Source: Phycisphaerales bacterium (GTDB lineage: Bacteria > Planctomycetota > Phycisphaerae > UBA1845). From it: a stretch of DNA of 62,435 nucleotides. This document shows, piece after piece, positions 1 to 8,385 of this stretch. The DNA lies in the NCBI GenBank assembly GCA_020353195.1, contig CP070691.1, forward strand, positions 1,113,948 to 1,176,382, written 5' to 3'. Every line of letters starts with the position of its first letter. The stretch's first letter is position 1. The notes under the pieces were generated by a model, which saw only the letters and a list, made by a program, of their open reading frames with translations, searched no databases and had not been told where the DNA came from. The position numbers were made by a program, and so were the translations under genes.

Positions 1-108
1 TCCGTATTCGTCGACGACCAGCAAGATATGCTCGCGGTTCCGCAGCATGAACTCCAGTGTGGTAGAGACCGAAGCTTGCTCAGGCACGGCTTGGATCGGT
101 GGCTTGAA
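1..108 (-). pseudogene. Second CBS repeat of a CNNM transporter, cut off by an in-frame stop
   Basis: After the amber codon of the CNNM gene at 109-111, the same frame stays open to the window edge. It encodes the expected second CBS repeat, including PIQAVPEQASVSTTLEF and LLVVDEYG, the pattern that follows the first CBS repeat in HlyC/CorC-type proteins. The stop therefore lies inside an otherwise continuous gene and not at its natural end. This piece would be translated only by readthrough, an internal start, or if the stop is an assembly error. Confidence 0.6.
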
Positions 109-894
109 CTAGGATAGTGCCGCGTTTTTCTCTCCCCCACGATAGGCTTCGGTCAGTTCGAAACGCGTCACGTAGCCGGTCACCTCGTCAACTGACGTTT
201 GATAGACAGGAATCCGAGCGTATCGAAGCGGGCGCGCCTCCTTCATGACCTCCTTAATGGTCGCGGCTTCGGGCAGCGCCATGAGCACGGTTCGCGGCGT
301 CAGGATTTCGCTCACCTTCATCGTGCTCAGTGACATTAAGTTGCGGACAGTCTGGTACTCCCTTGCGTCGAGCGACCCGGCCTGATGCCCCAAAAAGGTC
401 GCAGCGATAAACTCGCCACGGCTGAGCGTTTCCTTCTTGGTCTGCGGCCCCAGCCGTCGACTGATCGATTGAAGCACGACAACGATCGGAGATGTGATCA
501 GCATCATAAGCCGCGTGGTGATAGCGGTGAAGCCAGTCAATGACTTGGCGTAGACCGCCCCGAGCGTCTTTGGGATGATCTCACTAAGAACCAGAATCAG
601 CACCGTCATAACGGCACTAGTGATCCCGACCGAGGCATGCCCGAACAAGACTGCAGCCTCCGCCCCCACACCAACGGCGCCAACCGTATGGGCGATCGTG
701 TTGAGCGTGAGGATCGCGGACAGCGGGCGGTCCACTTGAGATTTCATTTCCTTCAACTGCTGCCCGGACCGCGAGCCACGTTGCACGAGCATCGCTACAT
801 GGCTCGCCGGAACACTAAGTAGAGACGCTTCCAGCATCGAGCACAGAAACGAGACCCCTAGAGCAATTGCAGCGAAGGTTATTAACAGCAACAT
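109..894 (-). CDS. CNNM/DUF21 transporter (HlyC/CorC type), truncated in its CBS region
   Basis: Integral membrane protein of the CNNM (DUF21) family, whose members are linked to Mg2+/Co2+ export. Residues 1-140 are hydrophobic and contain the conserved SEIIPKTLG segment. The first CBS repeat follows (EILTPR, RIPVYQ). I start at the ATG at 892-894 because GGAGG at 903-907 precedes it; a TTG at 907-909 is the longer alternative. The frame meets TAG at 109-111 in the linker between the two CBS repeats, giving 261 aa, while the downstream frame still encodes CBS sequence. TAG is an ordinary stop in other genes here, such as pyrF, so genome-wide recoding is not the explanation. An IS1380-family element lies directly upstream. 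The family call is secure; whether the product works is open. Confidence 0.75.
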   Translation of the reverse strand: MLLLITFAAIALGVSFLCSMLEASLLSVPASHVAMLVQRGSRSGQQLKEMKSQVDRPLSAILTLNTIAHTVGAVGVGAEAAVLFGHASVGITSAVMTVLILVLSEIIPKTLGAVYAKSLTGFTAITTRLMMLITSPIVVVLQSISRRLGPQTKKETLSRGEFIAATFLGHQAGSLDAREYQTVRNLMSLSTMKVSEILTPRTVLMALPEAATIKEVMKEARPLRYARIPVYQTSVDEVTGYVTRFELTEAYRGGEKNAALS

Positions 895-907
895 GGACTC
901 ATCCTCC

Positions 908-2590
908 AAGTCAGGATTTCCCGTTTGTCAGACCGCAGGGCGTCATCGTACGCGGTCAAGCCACCCAATTCATACCAAGAGGGGCTGTTCTGCCCCTGCT
1001 TTTGCCCGGTGAGCCGCCTTCTGGCATGCGGACACGGACGTTCAGCCGCCCGCTCCTTCGGAACCGCAGTATTGCTGCGTTTCGGCGCAGCATCAGCCTC
1101 TGCCCCACGAATCGCCAACCTCTCGTCCCGTTACCGTGTCACCCGCGCTGCACCAACGGCGGCGGCACGCCGAACCGCTGGATGCGGTCGAGGATCGCCA
1201 CGAACAACTCGCGCGGCACCGCCACCTCGGCCAACTGAAACGTCACATACTTCGCGTGCCGAACCACTTTGGTTCCAATCTTGATCAGCTTCTCCCGCAG
1301 CGTGGTCAACGACCAGTGCTTCACCGACTTCGGCAGCACCAACCGACGCAGGAAGTTGCCGAGGTTGTACGCCAGAGCGAAGAGCTGAAGCCGCGCCTGA
1401 TTATCCTTGAAGCTCCGGCACGACAACCGCGTCCACTTCACGGCATACTTACCTTCCTTGATCCACTGTTCCGCCGTGCCGCGCCCGTTGTAGAACGTCA
1501 CCACCTTCCTCGACCAGCCAGTCATGTTCGTCACGATGAACCCGACGCGCGGGAACAGCTCGCCTTCGTGCCACTCGACATTGGCCACCACGCGGCGAGG
1601 ATGGTCCCAAGTCTGTGCCTGATACGAGACGTTCTCGTAGAACACCTTGGGCTTGTACGAAGGGCGTCCGACGGAACGGATCAACAGATGGTCAATGTTG
1701 GACATCAAAACGTCGTTGCCCGGGATACGGATGGCGTACAGAGAGGACTCCTCCTCAAGCAGACGGTACAGCGCGGGGATGGCAAATGCCGCACCCCCGC
1801 GGAAGTACTTCGGAATGTCGCGATCCCCGTATCGCTCGATGACCGGCACCAGAACTCGGCGCCAGAACTTGGCGCTGGCGTGATTCCCGCGCCGTAGCAT
1901 GGCCCGTTCCAGATCGCCGTACTGATTGAACAGGAACAAAGGATGATAGCAGGTGCACTCGAAGTAGCCGTTATAAGCCGAGCCCTCCCGGTCACCGTAT
2001 GTCTCGCTCTGGGAACTGTCCATGTCCAGAATCAGCTTGTCCAGCGGCATGCACACCTGAACCAAGTCAATCCACGCGCCGGACAGATCCATCAGCGCCG
2101 TCAGGTTATCTCTCGAACTCAGTATCTCCGTCTCGAACCGACTCATCTCGCTGGTGGACGCGGCCTCCTTCTCATTCGCCCGGCCACCAACAATTCGGCG
2201 CATGGCGGGATCGATTCGCAAACCCTCAGCATCGTTGACATCCTCGTAGCCAGCCAAGCGTCCATAAACGCCTTGTCGCAACATAGCCAACATGGTGTGG
2301 TGCGTGTTTTTCCCTTGGCGTGGGTCGGGCAACACGCTGCTTCCCTTCTCCGTCAAACGGAATGCTTCATCCAGTTCACGAACGGGTAGTAGTCCCGCAT
2401 CACTCGTGATAGCCGCCCCGCGGAATTCGAGCTTGACCTCGCGGTCAAACTGCACGCGAAGTGCCCGTTTTCGCCTGGCACCCGTGAGATGCCCCTGTCA
2501 AAATGGCCGGACACGCTTGAATCACGGGCACAAACTGCACGTACTATGCCATCACAAACACTGCATCTGGGAAATCCGGGTTCAAGGCAG
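908..2590 (-). mobile_element. IS1380-family insertion sequence (approximate ends)
   Basis: A single transposase gene is flanked by non-coding arms, with a total length near 1.65 kb, normal for IS1380. A GGATTTCCC core occurs just inside the left side (near 914-922) and in inverted orientation on the right (near 2569-2577), so these are the likely terminal repeats. The outer bases match poorly, so the exact ends and any target duplication are not resolved. The left end abuts the Shine-Dalgarno region of the CNNM gene. Confidence 0.55.
1139..2455 (-). CDS. IS1380-family transposase
   Basis: DDE-type transposase of 438 aa, full length for the family. The N-terminus has the ITSDAGLLPVRELD block, followed by LRQGVYGRLAGYEDVNDAE, both typical of IS1380. 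The catalytic core contains ILDMDSSQSETYGDREGSAYN, and FNQYGDLERAMLRRGNHAS follows. A C-terminal ARLQLFALAYNLGNFLRRL segment completes the usual pattern. The start is GTG at 2453-2455. No frameshift is visible, so the element may still be active. A degraded relative lies near 47.55 kb. Confidence 0.93.
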   Translation of the reverse strand: MQFDREVKLEFRGAAITSDAGLLPVRELDEAFRLTEKGSSVLPDPRQGKNTHHTMLAMLRQGVYGRLAGYEDVNDAEGLRIDPAMRRIVGGRANEKEAASTSEMSRFETEILSSRDNLTALMDLSGAWIDLVQVCMPLDKLILDMDSSQSETYGDREGSAYNGYFECTCYHPLFLFNQYGDLERAMLRRGNHASAKFWRRVLVPVIERYGDRDIPKYFRGGAAFAIPALYRLLEEESSLYAIRIPGNDVLMSNIDHLLIRSVGRPSYKPKVFYENVSYQAQTWDHPRRVVANVEWHEGELFPRVGFIVTNMTGWSRKVVTFYNGRGTAEQWIKEGKYAVKWTRLSCRSFKDNQARLQLFALAYNLGNFLRRLVLPKSVKHWSLTTLREKLIKIGTKVVRHAKYVTFQLAEVAVPRELFVAILDRIQRFGVPPPLVQRG

Positions 2591-2676
2591 TGTCGAAATA
2601 GGCCCTCATGGCGGTCGATCACCAGAGGACGATTCCTGGCCAACCCGAGCATGCCACGGCTGCAAGACTGATGCGA

Positions 2677-4083
2677 TCAGGCGGCCGGTGGCGGCGTGAT
2701 TCTGATCGTATTTCCGCATCCCGGGCAGCGAACCTGTGGGGCCAAGAAGCTGGGGCTCAACTGGATGACTTTGCCGCACGAGCATTTGAAGGACTCCCAC
2801 CCGGCCGCTTTTCGCCGGTACAGCATGGGACTGGCCGGAGCCTCGGGTCGATCCACAGACTTGGCTGCAGGCTCAGCGCGAGGAACCTGGTGAACCGTCC
2901 CGCATCGCGGGCACGATAACGAGTCGCGTTTCAGGCCCGGCGGCACCTTGATCCGGACGCCACACACGCACGTCATCAGCAAGAAGCTGCCCAGACGATC
3001 GATCAGGTCAACCGCCTCCCTGGCTCGCTGGATGGCCGCATCGGTCGTGTCCGGCTCGGGCGTGGGGCGGCGAATGGCGACCTGCTGGTCGGCATCGAGA
3101 GTGCGCCGTCCCAGACAGCGCCTCGACTTGCCCACCACTTTCCGGTACGCCGCTTCATAGGCCTGGTAACCGGCCCCTCCGGCCATGCTCCGCAGGATGG
3201 CCACCCGAGTATCGGTAGGCGGGTGGGTCGACGATAGGGTGGCGAACACGCCCTGCTGACGCGGATTCACGATGTAGAGCGGAGCCAGGCAGCGGTTCAC
3301 CTTCGGCGACCGGCGGGCTCGGCTGGCGATCTTCTCCAGTGCCGAAGCCAGCCCTTCCGGATACCGCGTGTAACGGGCTGCGCTGGCGTCAGCCAGATAC
3401 TCCCGGCGACGCGAGCAGGCGAAGTACAGCAACTGAGCGGCGATCGGCGCCAGAATCGCCAGCACCAAAGCGACGGCCAGGATGACTAGTTGAGCCTGTC
3501 CGCCGCCTCTCGAAGACGAGGATCGTCGGCCCCCTCCTCCGTACCACAGCGACCGCAGGAAAACGTCCGAGACCAGCACGATCGCTCCGACCATTACCGC
3601 GGCCAGCGTCATGAAGCGGACATCGAAGTTGCGAACATGGGATATCTCGTGAGCAATGACGCCCTGCAACTCGTCGCGATTCAGACGTTTGAGCAGTCCG
3701 GAGGTGACCGCTACGGCCGCCGACTCGGGCTTTCGCCCCACCGCGAAGGCATTGGGATCATCGCTGTCGATCACGTGAATTGCGGGCATACGGGGCAGCC
3801 CGCTGGCGATGGTCATCTCCTCGACCACGTTCCAGAGACGCGGAGCATCGTCCTTGCTGATCCGGGCGGCCCGCGCGCTGGCCAGCAGAATCGAGTCGCC
3901 CTGGCCAAAGGCGGTAAGCATCAGGACAAGCCAGAAGATCAGGGCGGCTCCCGCACCGATGGCGCCGCCCATGCCAGGCACCCAGGCGTAGCCCGCGCAG
4001 AATCCAAGGCTGACCAGCAGGGCACCCATCAGGCCGATCAGAACCCACGACCGGCGCTTATTGCTCTCGATTGCCTCCCACAT
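2677..4083 (-). CDS. M48 (HtpX-like) membrane metalloprotease with two C-terminal zinc ribbons
   Basis: Predicted inner-membrane zinc protease of the HtpX/Ste24 group, which degrades misfolded membrane proteins. The start at MWEAIESNKRRSW matches HtpX-type N-termini; an ATG 60 bases upstream is possible. Two membrane segments occupy residues about 13-60. HEISH is at 145-149 and the third zinc ligand is the Glu of REYLADA near 228. A Gly/Ser-rich loop and a second hydrophobic pair lie between them. Beyond the protease domain are two four-cysteine ribbons, residues about 372-394 and 434-456, an addition ordinary HtpX lacks. It is the last gene of a zf-TFIIB, LemA, M48 run, and LemA is a common neighbour of M48 proteases. 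The ribbons' function is unknown. Confidence 0.88.
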   Translation of the reverse strand: MWEAIESNKRRSWVLIGLMGALLVSLGFCAGYAWVPGMGGAIGAGAALIFWLVLMLTAFGQGDSILLASARAARISKDDAPRLWNVVEEMTIASGLPRMPAIHVIDSDDPNAFAVGRKPESAAVAVTSGLLKRLNRDELQGVIAHEISHVRNFDVRFMTLAAVMVGAIVLVSDVFLRSLWYGGGGRRSSSSRGGGQAQLVILAVALVLAILAPIAAQLLYFACSRRREYLADASAARYTRYPEGLASALEKIASRARRSPKVNRCLAPLYIVNPRQQGVFATLSSTHPPTDTRVAILRSMAGGAGYQAYEAAYRKVVGKSRRCLGRRTLDADQQVAIRRPTPEPDTTDAAIQRAREAVDLIDRLGSFLLMTCVCGVRIKVPPGLKRDSLSCPRCGTVHQVPRAEPAAKSVDRPEAPASPMLYRRKAAGWESFKCSCGKVIQLSPSFLAPQVRCPGCGNTIRITPPPAA

Positions 4084-4155
4084 CCTGACCCACCGGAAAC
4101 GAACCAGTGCGCAATAACCGCACACCGTGGCTTGACTCTGCATTGCGCCAGGGCA

Positions 4156-4722
4156 TTAGAACTGAACTTCGGGGACTTCCCGTGCCGCTTGATCTTCGAT
4201 CTCGAAGAACGCCTCCTGGCCGAAGGCGAACATGCCCGCAACGATATTGGTGGGCACCGACTGAATCCTGGTGTTGTACTGCATGACTTCGTCATTGTAG
4301 TATTGCCGGGAGAACCCGATCCTGTTCTCCGTCGAGGTCAGTTCCTCTTGCAGCGACAGGAAGTTCTGGTTGGCCTTGAGATCAGGGTACTGCTCCACGA
4401 CGACCATCAGCCGTCCCAGAGCCTGGCTGAGGACACCCTCAGCGACCGACTGCTGGGCGACGCCAGTGGCCTGGACCGCCTGCTTCCGGGCCTGGATCAC
4501 CCGTTCCAGTGTGTCCTTCTCGTGCCCGGCGTAGCCTTTGACCGTCTCGACCAGATTGGGGATCAGATCGTGCCGCCGCTTGAGCTGCACGTCGATCTGA
4601 GACCAGGCGTTCCGGACACGATTGCGAAATCTGACCAGGCCGTTGTAAGTCACCACGAGCCAGAGGGCCAGCAGCAGCCCGATACCGATCAAGACAATCA
4701 GTGCGATGAGTAGCGCTTCCAT
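4156..4722 (-). CDS. lemA: LemA family protein
   Basis: Small membrane-anchored protein with the N-terminus outside and a long helical body. One membrane segment occupies residues about 4-26, followed by the family hallmark NAWSQIDVQLKRRHDLIPNL and the VKGYAGHE segment. Length 188 aa is normal. The biochemical role of LemA is not established; it recurrently sits beside M48/HtpX-type proteases, as here. Its start lies 1 base after the stop of the upstream zinc-ribbon gene, and the M48 gene follows 72 bases downstream, so the three are probably co-transcribed. Confidence 0.93.
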   Translation of the reverse strand: MEALLIALIVLIGIGLLLALWLVVTYNGLVRFRNRVRNAWSQIDVQLKRRHDLIPNLVETVKGYAGHEKDTLERVIQARKQAVQATGVAQQSVAEGVLSQALGRLMVVVEQYPDLKANQNFLSLQEELTSTENRIGFSRQYYNDEVMQYNTRIQSVPTNIVAGMFAFGQEAFFEIEDQAAREVPEVQF

Positions 4723-4723
4723 T

Positions 4724-5149
4724 CTAGACTTCCTCGCTCTCTGGTCGCAGCTCGTGACGGTACAGATCGGCGAAGAATCGGGCGACTGCGCCTCCCTCGC
4801 CGCTCGTAAACGCTGCGATCACTTTCTCCATTTCACCGCGGTCGAACCACACTCCATGCTCGTTCCGGCAGCGGTCGAGTTCGACGGGCGGGTCTTGTTC
4901 GATAACCACTTGCTGCATCCGACGCCGGCAGCGCGGACACCTCAGTCTGGTTCGCCGGCCACTGCTTCGCCCGACGTGCAGCGCTGCCGACACCGGCCCG
5001 GGATCGACGCCGGCTCGCTCGGCGATCCACTCAAGCTCGCCGGCGTCCAGCCACGTTCCGCCGCAGGCAACGCAACGGTCGATCTCGATCCCGTCCAGTT
5101 CAAACGCGACAAGCGGTTCTCGGCAGCGAGGGCACATGACCGCACACAT
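4724..5149 (-). CDS. zf-TFIIB-type double zinc-ribbon protein
   Basis: Soluble 141-aa protein with two zinc ribbons of the zf-TFIIB type: CPRC with CVACGGTWLDAGELE near the N-terminus, and CPRC with a later DRCRNEHGVWFDRGEME. These domains bind zinc in small bacterial proteins of mostly unknown role. The second ribbon has CRNEH in place of CxxC, so its last ligand may be His. It heads the LemA and M48 operon with a 1-base gap. The start may instead be the ATG at 5135-5137, four codons in; neither has a strong Shine-Dalgarno sequence. Confidence 0.8.
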   Translation of the reverse strand: MCAVMCPRCREPLVAFELDGIEIDRCVACGGTWLDAGELEWIAERAGVDPGPVSAALHVGRSSGRRTRLRCPRCRRRMQQVVIEQDPPVELDRCRNEHGVWFDRGEMEKVIAAFTSGEGGAVARFFADLYRHELRPESEEV

Positions 5150-5395
5150 TCCGAACCGAGCCCGACCACACGAACATAGTGTACCCGAAGCGAGCTCAGG
5201 CCGCCCACTATAGATTCACCGATGTTTTGTACTCGATGACGACTCTGCGGTCATCTTGGATCACGCCCCCCACGCACCGTTGAGGAATCCGACGACGTCG
5301 CGAGACGCCCCGCCACATATGGCGAGTCGTCACGGATCTCGGCGCTGGATTCCCGGCTCTAAACCAGTATAAGGGCGTGCATCGACCACGGGGCA
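5150..5395. other. Intergenic stretch, no gene seen
   Basis: About 245 bases lie between the zinc-ribbon operon and the end of the PadR-linked secreted protein gene. Overlapping frames look like shadows. It presumably carries the promoter of the zinc-ribbon/LemA/M48 operon, but I could not pick a clear one. Confidence 0.4.
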
Positions 5396-6388
5396 TCAGA
5401 GTTTCTCGTACGCGGCTTTCGTCACTGCCCGTATGGCGGTCTGGCGCTCCTGGACGGAGTTCACCGTCATGGGCTTCGGGTTTCCCGGTATCGGCACCTT
5501 CGTCTCCGAGATGATCAGCTCGCGCATATCCACTTTCCGCGGCCATCTCGACGCCAAGTCCACATGGATGTCCCCGAAATAGTGTGAAGCGCCGATGGTC
5601 TTCACTTCCATGTTCGGCATCGGCTCCATCAACATCTGGAACGAACTCGCGCCGGAGTCGAACTCCACGACCGCGCACGGCGCATCGTCAATGATGCTGA
5701 GCCCTTTCAAACTCAGGGTGATTTCCCCGTTCTTGAAATAGGAGCCATCCTTAATGTTCCCGCCCAGGTTTGTCGGCGGCGTCGTGTGCGCCGCGGCGTG
5801 GACGATCCGCTGGCCGATCCGGGTCAGGTGTTGAATGCCCTTCCCTTCCGCGACCGGCGCGGCAAACGCGTCACAGAACGCATGGAAATCGATGAAGGTG
5901 TTGTAGATCATGTACGATTTGTCTGGCCCGAGGCAGTCGCCGTTGCTGTCGGTGAGCTGCTGGAACTTGGAATGGTCGATGCCGAGCACTTGGCCTTTCT
6001 CGTCGTATCCGGTCTCGGTTTTCTTGAAGGGGTATGTCCATCCTTCAAGCGTCGGGATGGTGACCTGCGTCCCGTCCGGTCTCACGTAGACGAAGCGCCC
6101 GCAAGTGTACTGTTCCGCCGCGCGCGCCGCGTCGCCTCGGGAGACGCACTTGAGCTTCGCGCGGAACGTCTCCGTATCGCCCCTCTTGCCGTCGGCCCCG
6201 AAGTTGACCAACGTCGTCACGATATCGAAGTACCGCGTTCCCGGACTTCGCGCCCCTCCCAGATCGAACTCCTGTCGAAGAATCTCCCCCAGCGCGGAGA
6301 CCCGCTCATCGGCCTGGGCCCCGGAACGGCCGATCCCGGCAACCACGGTGAGAGCGAGCAAGCCCGTTAAAGTCACCATGCGTTTCAT
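5396..6388 (-). CDS. Secreted protein of unknown function, linked to a PadR regulator
   Basis: Protein of 330 aa with a clear signal peptide (MKRMVTLTGLLALTVVAGI, then GAQA). The start is placed at that Met and not at the longer frame opening. I do not recognise the family. The body is soluble, with a few cysteines (around KLKCVSRG, YTCGR, DGDCLG, FCDAF) that could form disulfides outside the cytoplasm. It begins 17 bases after the PadR stop codon, so the two form an operon driven by the promoter at 7024-7052. A PadR target is more often a transporter or membrane protein, so a single exported protein is unusual. Confidence 0.7.
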   Translation of the reverse strand: MKRMVTLTGLLALTVVAGIGRSGAQADERVSALGEILRQEFDLGGARSPGTRYFDIVTTLVNFGADGKRGDTETFRAKLKCVSRGDAARAAEQYTCGRFVYVRPDGTQVTIPTLEGWTYPFKKTETGYDEKGQVLGIDHSKFQQLTDSNGDCLGPDKSYMIYNTFIDFHAFCDAFAAPVAEGKGIQHLTRIGQRIVHAAAHTTPPTNLGGNIKDGSYFKNGEITLSLKGLSIIDDAPCAVVEFDSGASSFQMLMEPMPNMEVKTIGASHYFGDIHVDLASRWPRKVDMRELIISETKVPIPGNPKPMTVNSVQERQTAIRAVTKAAYEKL

Positions 6389-6405
6389 GACTTGCGTCCT
6401 CCGAG

Positions 6406-7014
6406 TTACAGAGACCCACGCCGGCGAGGCGCACCCGATGCCAGCCCCGTTCGCCGCGCGGCTCGTCGCTTCTTGAGTTGGGTAATGGTCTTCCGGGCCC
6501 AACGCGCGTCGGCGTGATACATGTCAATCCCGTGTTGGAGGGCGTACCGGCCATACGGGCCTGCCGTCTGCGGCAGATCCGCCAGTTGCGCCTTGAGGTC
6601 CGGCAGATAGGCGTCGATTTCCCGGACGAACTCGTCGAGGATGCGTATCGCTTCGCGTCGCCCCAGAAGTTCACCCGCGAACGCGAATCGCAGCAGGACT
6701 CCGTCCGCGTACCGCATGACGTCGTCACGGGTCACCGGCTGCCGGAGGTGCTGCTTGAGAGTCTCGGCTCCCGCCGTCGTAAGGCTGTAGACCTGCCGCG
6801 GGCGCAGCGTGTCGCGGTTCTCGACCTCCCCGGTGATGCTCCCGTTTCTTTCGAGTCGCCGTAAGGCCGGGTAGATCGCGCCGGGGCTGTTGCCAAAGCC
6901 GCCCATGGCCGTCTCGGAGAAGACCTTGAGCAGCTCGTATCCACAGCGCGGCTGCTGCCAGAGAAGCCCCATGATCGCGAGTTCCAGGGGCGAGCTGATA
7001 ATACGCTCGGACAT
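6406..7014 (-). CDS. PadR family transcriptional regulator
   Basis: Winged-helix repressor of 202 aa. The N-terminal domain has LELAIMGLLWQQPRCGYEL and the wing-proximal GAIYPALRRLERNGSI, diagnostic of PadR; the C-terminal helical region (about 100-170) fits the Vir_act_alpha_C-type dimerisation part. The extreme C-terminus is Arg-rich. The ATG at 7012-7014 lies only about 10 bases downstream of a strong -10 box, predicting a transcript with almost no leader. Palindromic sequence overlaps that promoter, so autorepression is likely. The gene is followed by a secreted protein gene in the same operon. Confidence 0.93.
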   Translation of the reverse strand: MSERIISSPLELAIMGLLWQQPRCGYELLKVFSETAMGGFGNSPGAIYPALRRLERNGSITGEVENRDTLRPRQVYSLTTAGAETLKQHLRQPVTRDDVMRYADGVLLRFAFAGELLGRREAIRILDEFVREIDAYLPDLKAQLADLPQTAGPYGRYALQHGIDMYHADARWARKTITQLKKRRAARRTGLASGAPRRRGSL

Positions 7015-7023
7015 AGTACTATT

Positions 7024-7052
7024 AGTATATTACGCTACGTAGTACCTGTCAA
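7024..7052 (-). promoter_or_regulatory. Sigma-70-type promoter of the PadR operon, overlapping palindromes
   Basis: Read on the minus strand, TTGACA (7047-7052) is a perfect -35 box and TATACT (7024-7029) a strong -10 box, with exactly 17 bases between. The predicted start point near 7017 is about 3 bases before the PadR ATG. The palindromes CTACGTAG inside the spacer and ATAGTACTAT around the predicted start could be PadR operator sites. Confidence 0.75.
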
Positions 7053-7192
7053 GTGGACGTTCTCGCCCCGGGGGTTTCGCAAATCCTCCCGCTGACACAC
7101 CGGGGGAGCCCGGCAGTCCCGGGTCGCAGCGCGTTCCGCGCCGCCCGCCGATGCCAGCGCCGGGTCGTGTGGTGATCCAGCAACGGGTTCTC

Positions 7193-8158
7193 TCAGGCCA
7201 CCAGGTCCAGGCGGGACCCGCTCGTATTCAACGTCGTAAACGGGCGAGTCGAGGCGGCGTAGGAGCGTAAGGGCATGGGCCGTTGTGTCAGGGGAAGGCC
7301 CGGCGGACCTGTCGAGCCGACGGCATCCGCCCGGGGTCGGACGGCTTCGTGTGGTCGCACGGCGGCTTGAACAATGCCGCCGGGAGACAGTGATGCCGTT
7401 CCGTGCGCCGCATCCTCATCCGCGTCCGGGCGGGAAGCGGACGATACGGACCCAACGGATGCCGGCCCGGTGAGCGGCAACCGATTGTCGTCACGAGCCT
7501 GCTGCCCTTCGGCGCGCTGCCGGCGGAGCTCGGCTCGGGCCTCACGCTCAATGGCCTGGGCTTGGGCGGCAACGCCGCGATCCTGTGAGGAGGGTTCGGC
7601 CGGAGCGAGGGCGGCACGACGAACAACTTGCATCTTCCGAATGGTGGCGGCGGGATCGCCTGCCACCGCGGAGGTGTCGATGGCCACCTCACCTCCGACC
7701 GCGTAACGCTTACCGTCCGGGCCGGTCTCAAGCTCAAACTGTGCCCCACGAGCATACCCGCCGCCGGCAACGATGTGAGCCTGCTCGTGCCTGCGGACTT
7801 CCCGGTCGCGCCGCTGCAGCTCCTCGACCTGCGCTTGCTGCTCAGGAGTCAACTCAACGTTTGCCCGTGTGACAGGCTGGGATTCAGGGTCAGCGGCAGC
7901 GCCGGTCAAGAGATCGGCTCGGCCACCCGAGACGGAGGCGGTCGCGTTCGCACCGGGTTCGCGTACGACGCCGACCCGACCCAACGTGGCGGATATCTCG
8001 ACCCGATCCAGTGGCTGGGGATACGCAACCCGTTCGATCGGTTGCAAGGCCACGGGTTCCCTGGCATACGCGGGCCCTACCGCCGGGTACAACCGCCGAG
8101 CGGCGCCGGGACCGAAGGCGGCAGCGATCAGACTCGAATTGGAGACCTTCTCCACCAT
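7193..8158 (-). CDS. SprA-related putative metalloprotease
   Basis: Protein of 321 aa with the SprA-related signature: a charged helix (ELTPEQQAQVEELQRRDREV) leading into RRHEQAHIVAGG, then a YAVGGEVAIDTS block. HEQAH at about 124-128 is an HExxH zinc site, so a metalloprotease is predicted, although the family is poorly studied. The long acidic/arginine helix after residue 180 is typical. The N-terminal 100 residues and the C-terminal tail are low-complexity. I begin at the Met of MVEKVSNSSLIAAAF, because the longer upstream frame runs through the divergent promoter region; no strong Shine-Dalgarno sequence decides this. It is divergent from the dehydrogenase gene. Confidence 0.75.
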   Translation of the reverse strand: MVEKVSNSSLIAAAFGPGAARRLYPAVGPAYAREPVALQPIERVAYPQPLDRVEISATLGRVGVVREPGANATASVSGGRADLLTGAAADPESQPVTRANVELTPEQQAQVEELQRRDREVRRHEQAHIVAGGGYARGAQFELETGPDGKRYAVGGEVAIDTSAVAGDPAATIRKMQVVRRAALAPAEPSSQDRGVAAQAQAIEREARAELRRQRAEGQQARDDNRLPLTGPASVGSVSSASRPDADEDAAHGTASLSPGGIVQAAVRPHEAVRPRADAVGSTGPPGLPLTQRPMPLRSYAASTRPFTTLNTSGSRLDLVA

Positions 8159-8385
8159 GGCGCCGTGTCTCACCCGATAACTCGGGCCTGAATATGGGAT
8201 GTTCCGCTGTCGTTGTTCATCGAGTCCCAGCGGGGCCCGGAACAGTTGTTTCTTTGAAACACGCACGGCGAGGACCGATAATGGTGCCGGACCGCGATTC
8301 GCGATAGTCGCGATAGGTCGTGTATGGTTGCGGCGCGTGAGCCTGACGATTGCGGTTCGTGGCACCGGACACTGGAGGGATATTG

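Noticed and set aside
5208..5678. Frame overlapping the end of the PadR-linked secreted gene
   Set aside because: Runs on the same strand across the secreted gene with charged, unstructured sequence; a shadow.
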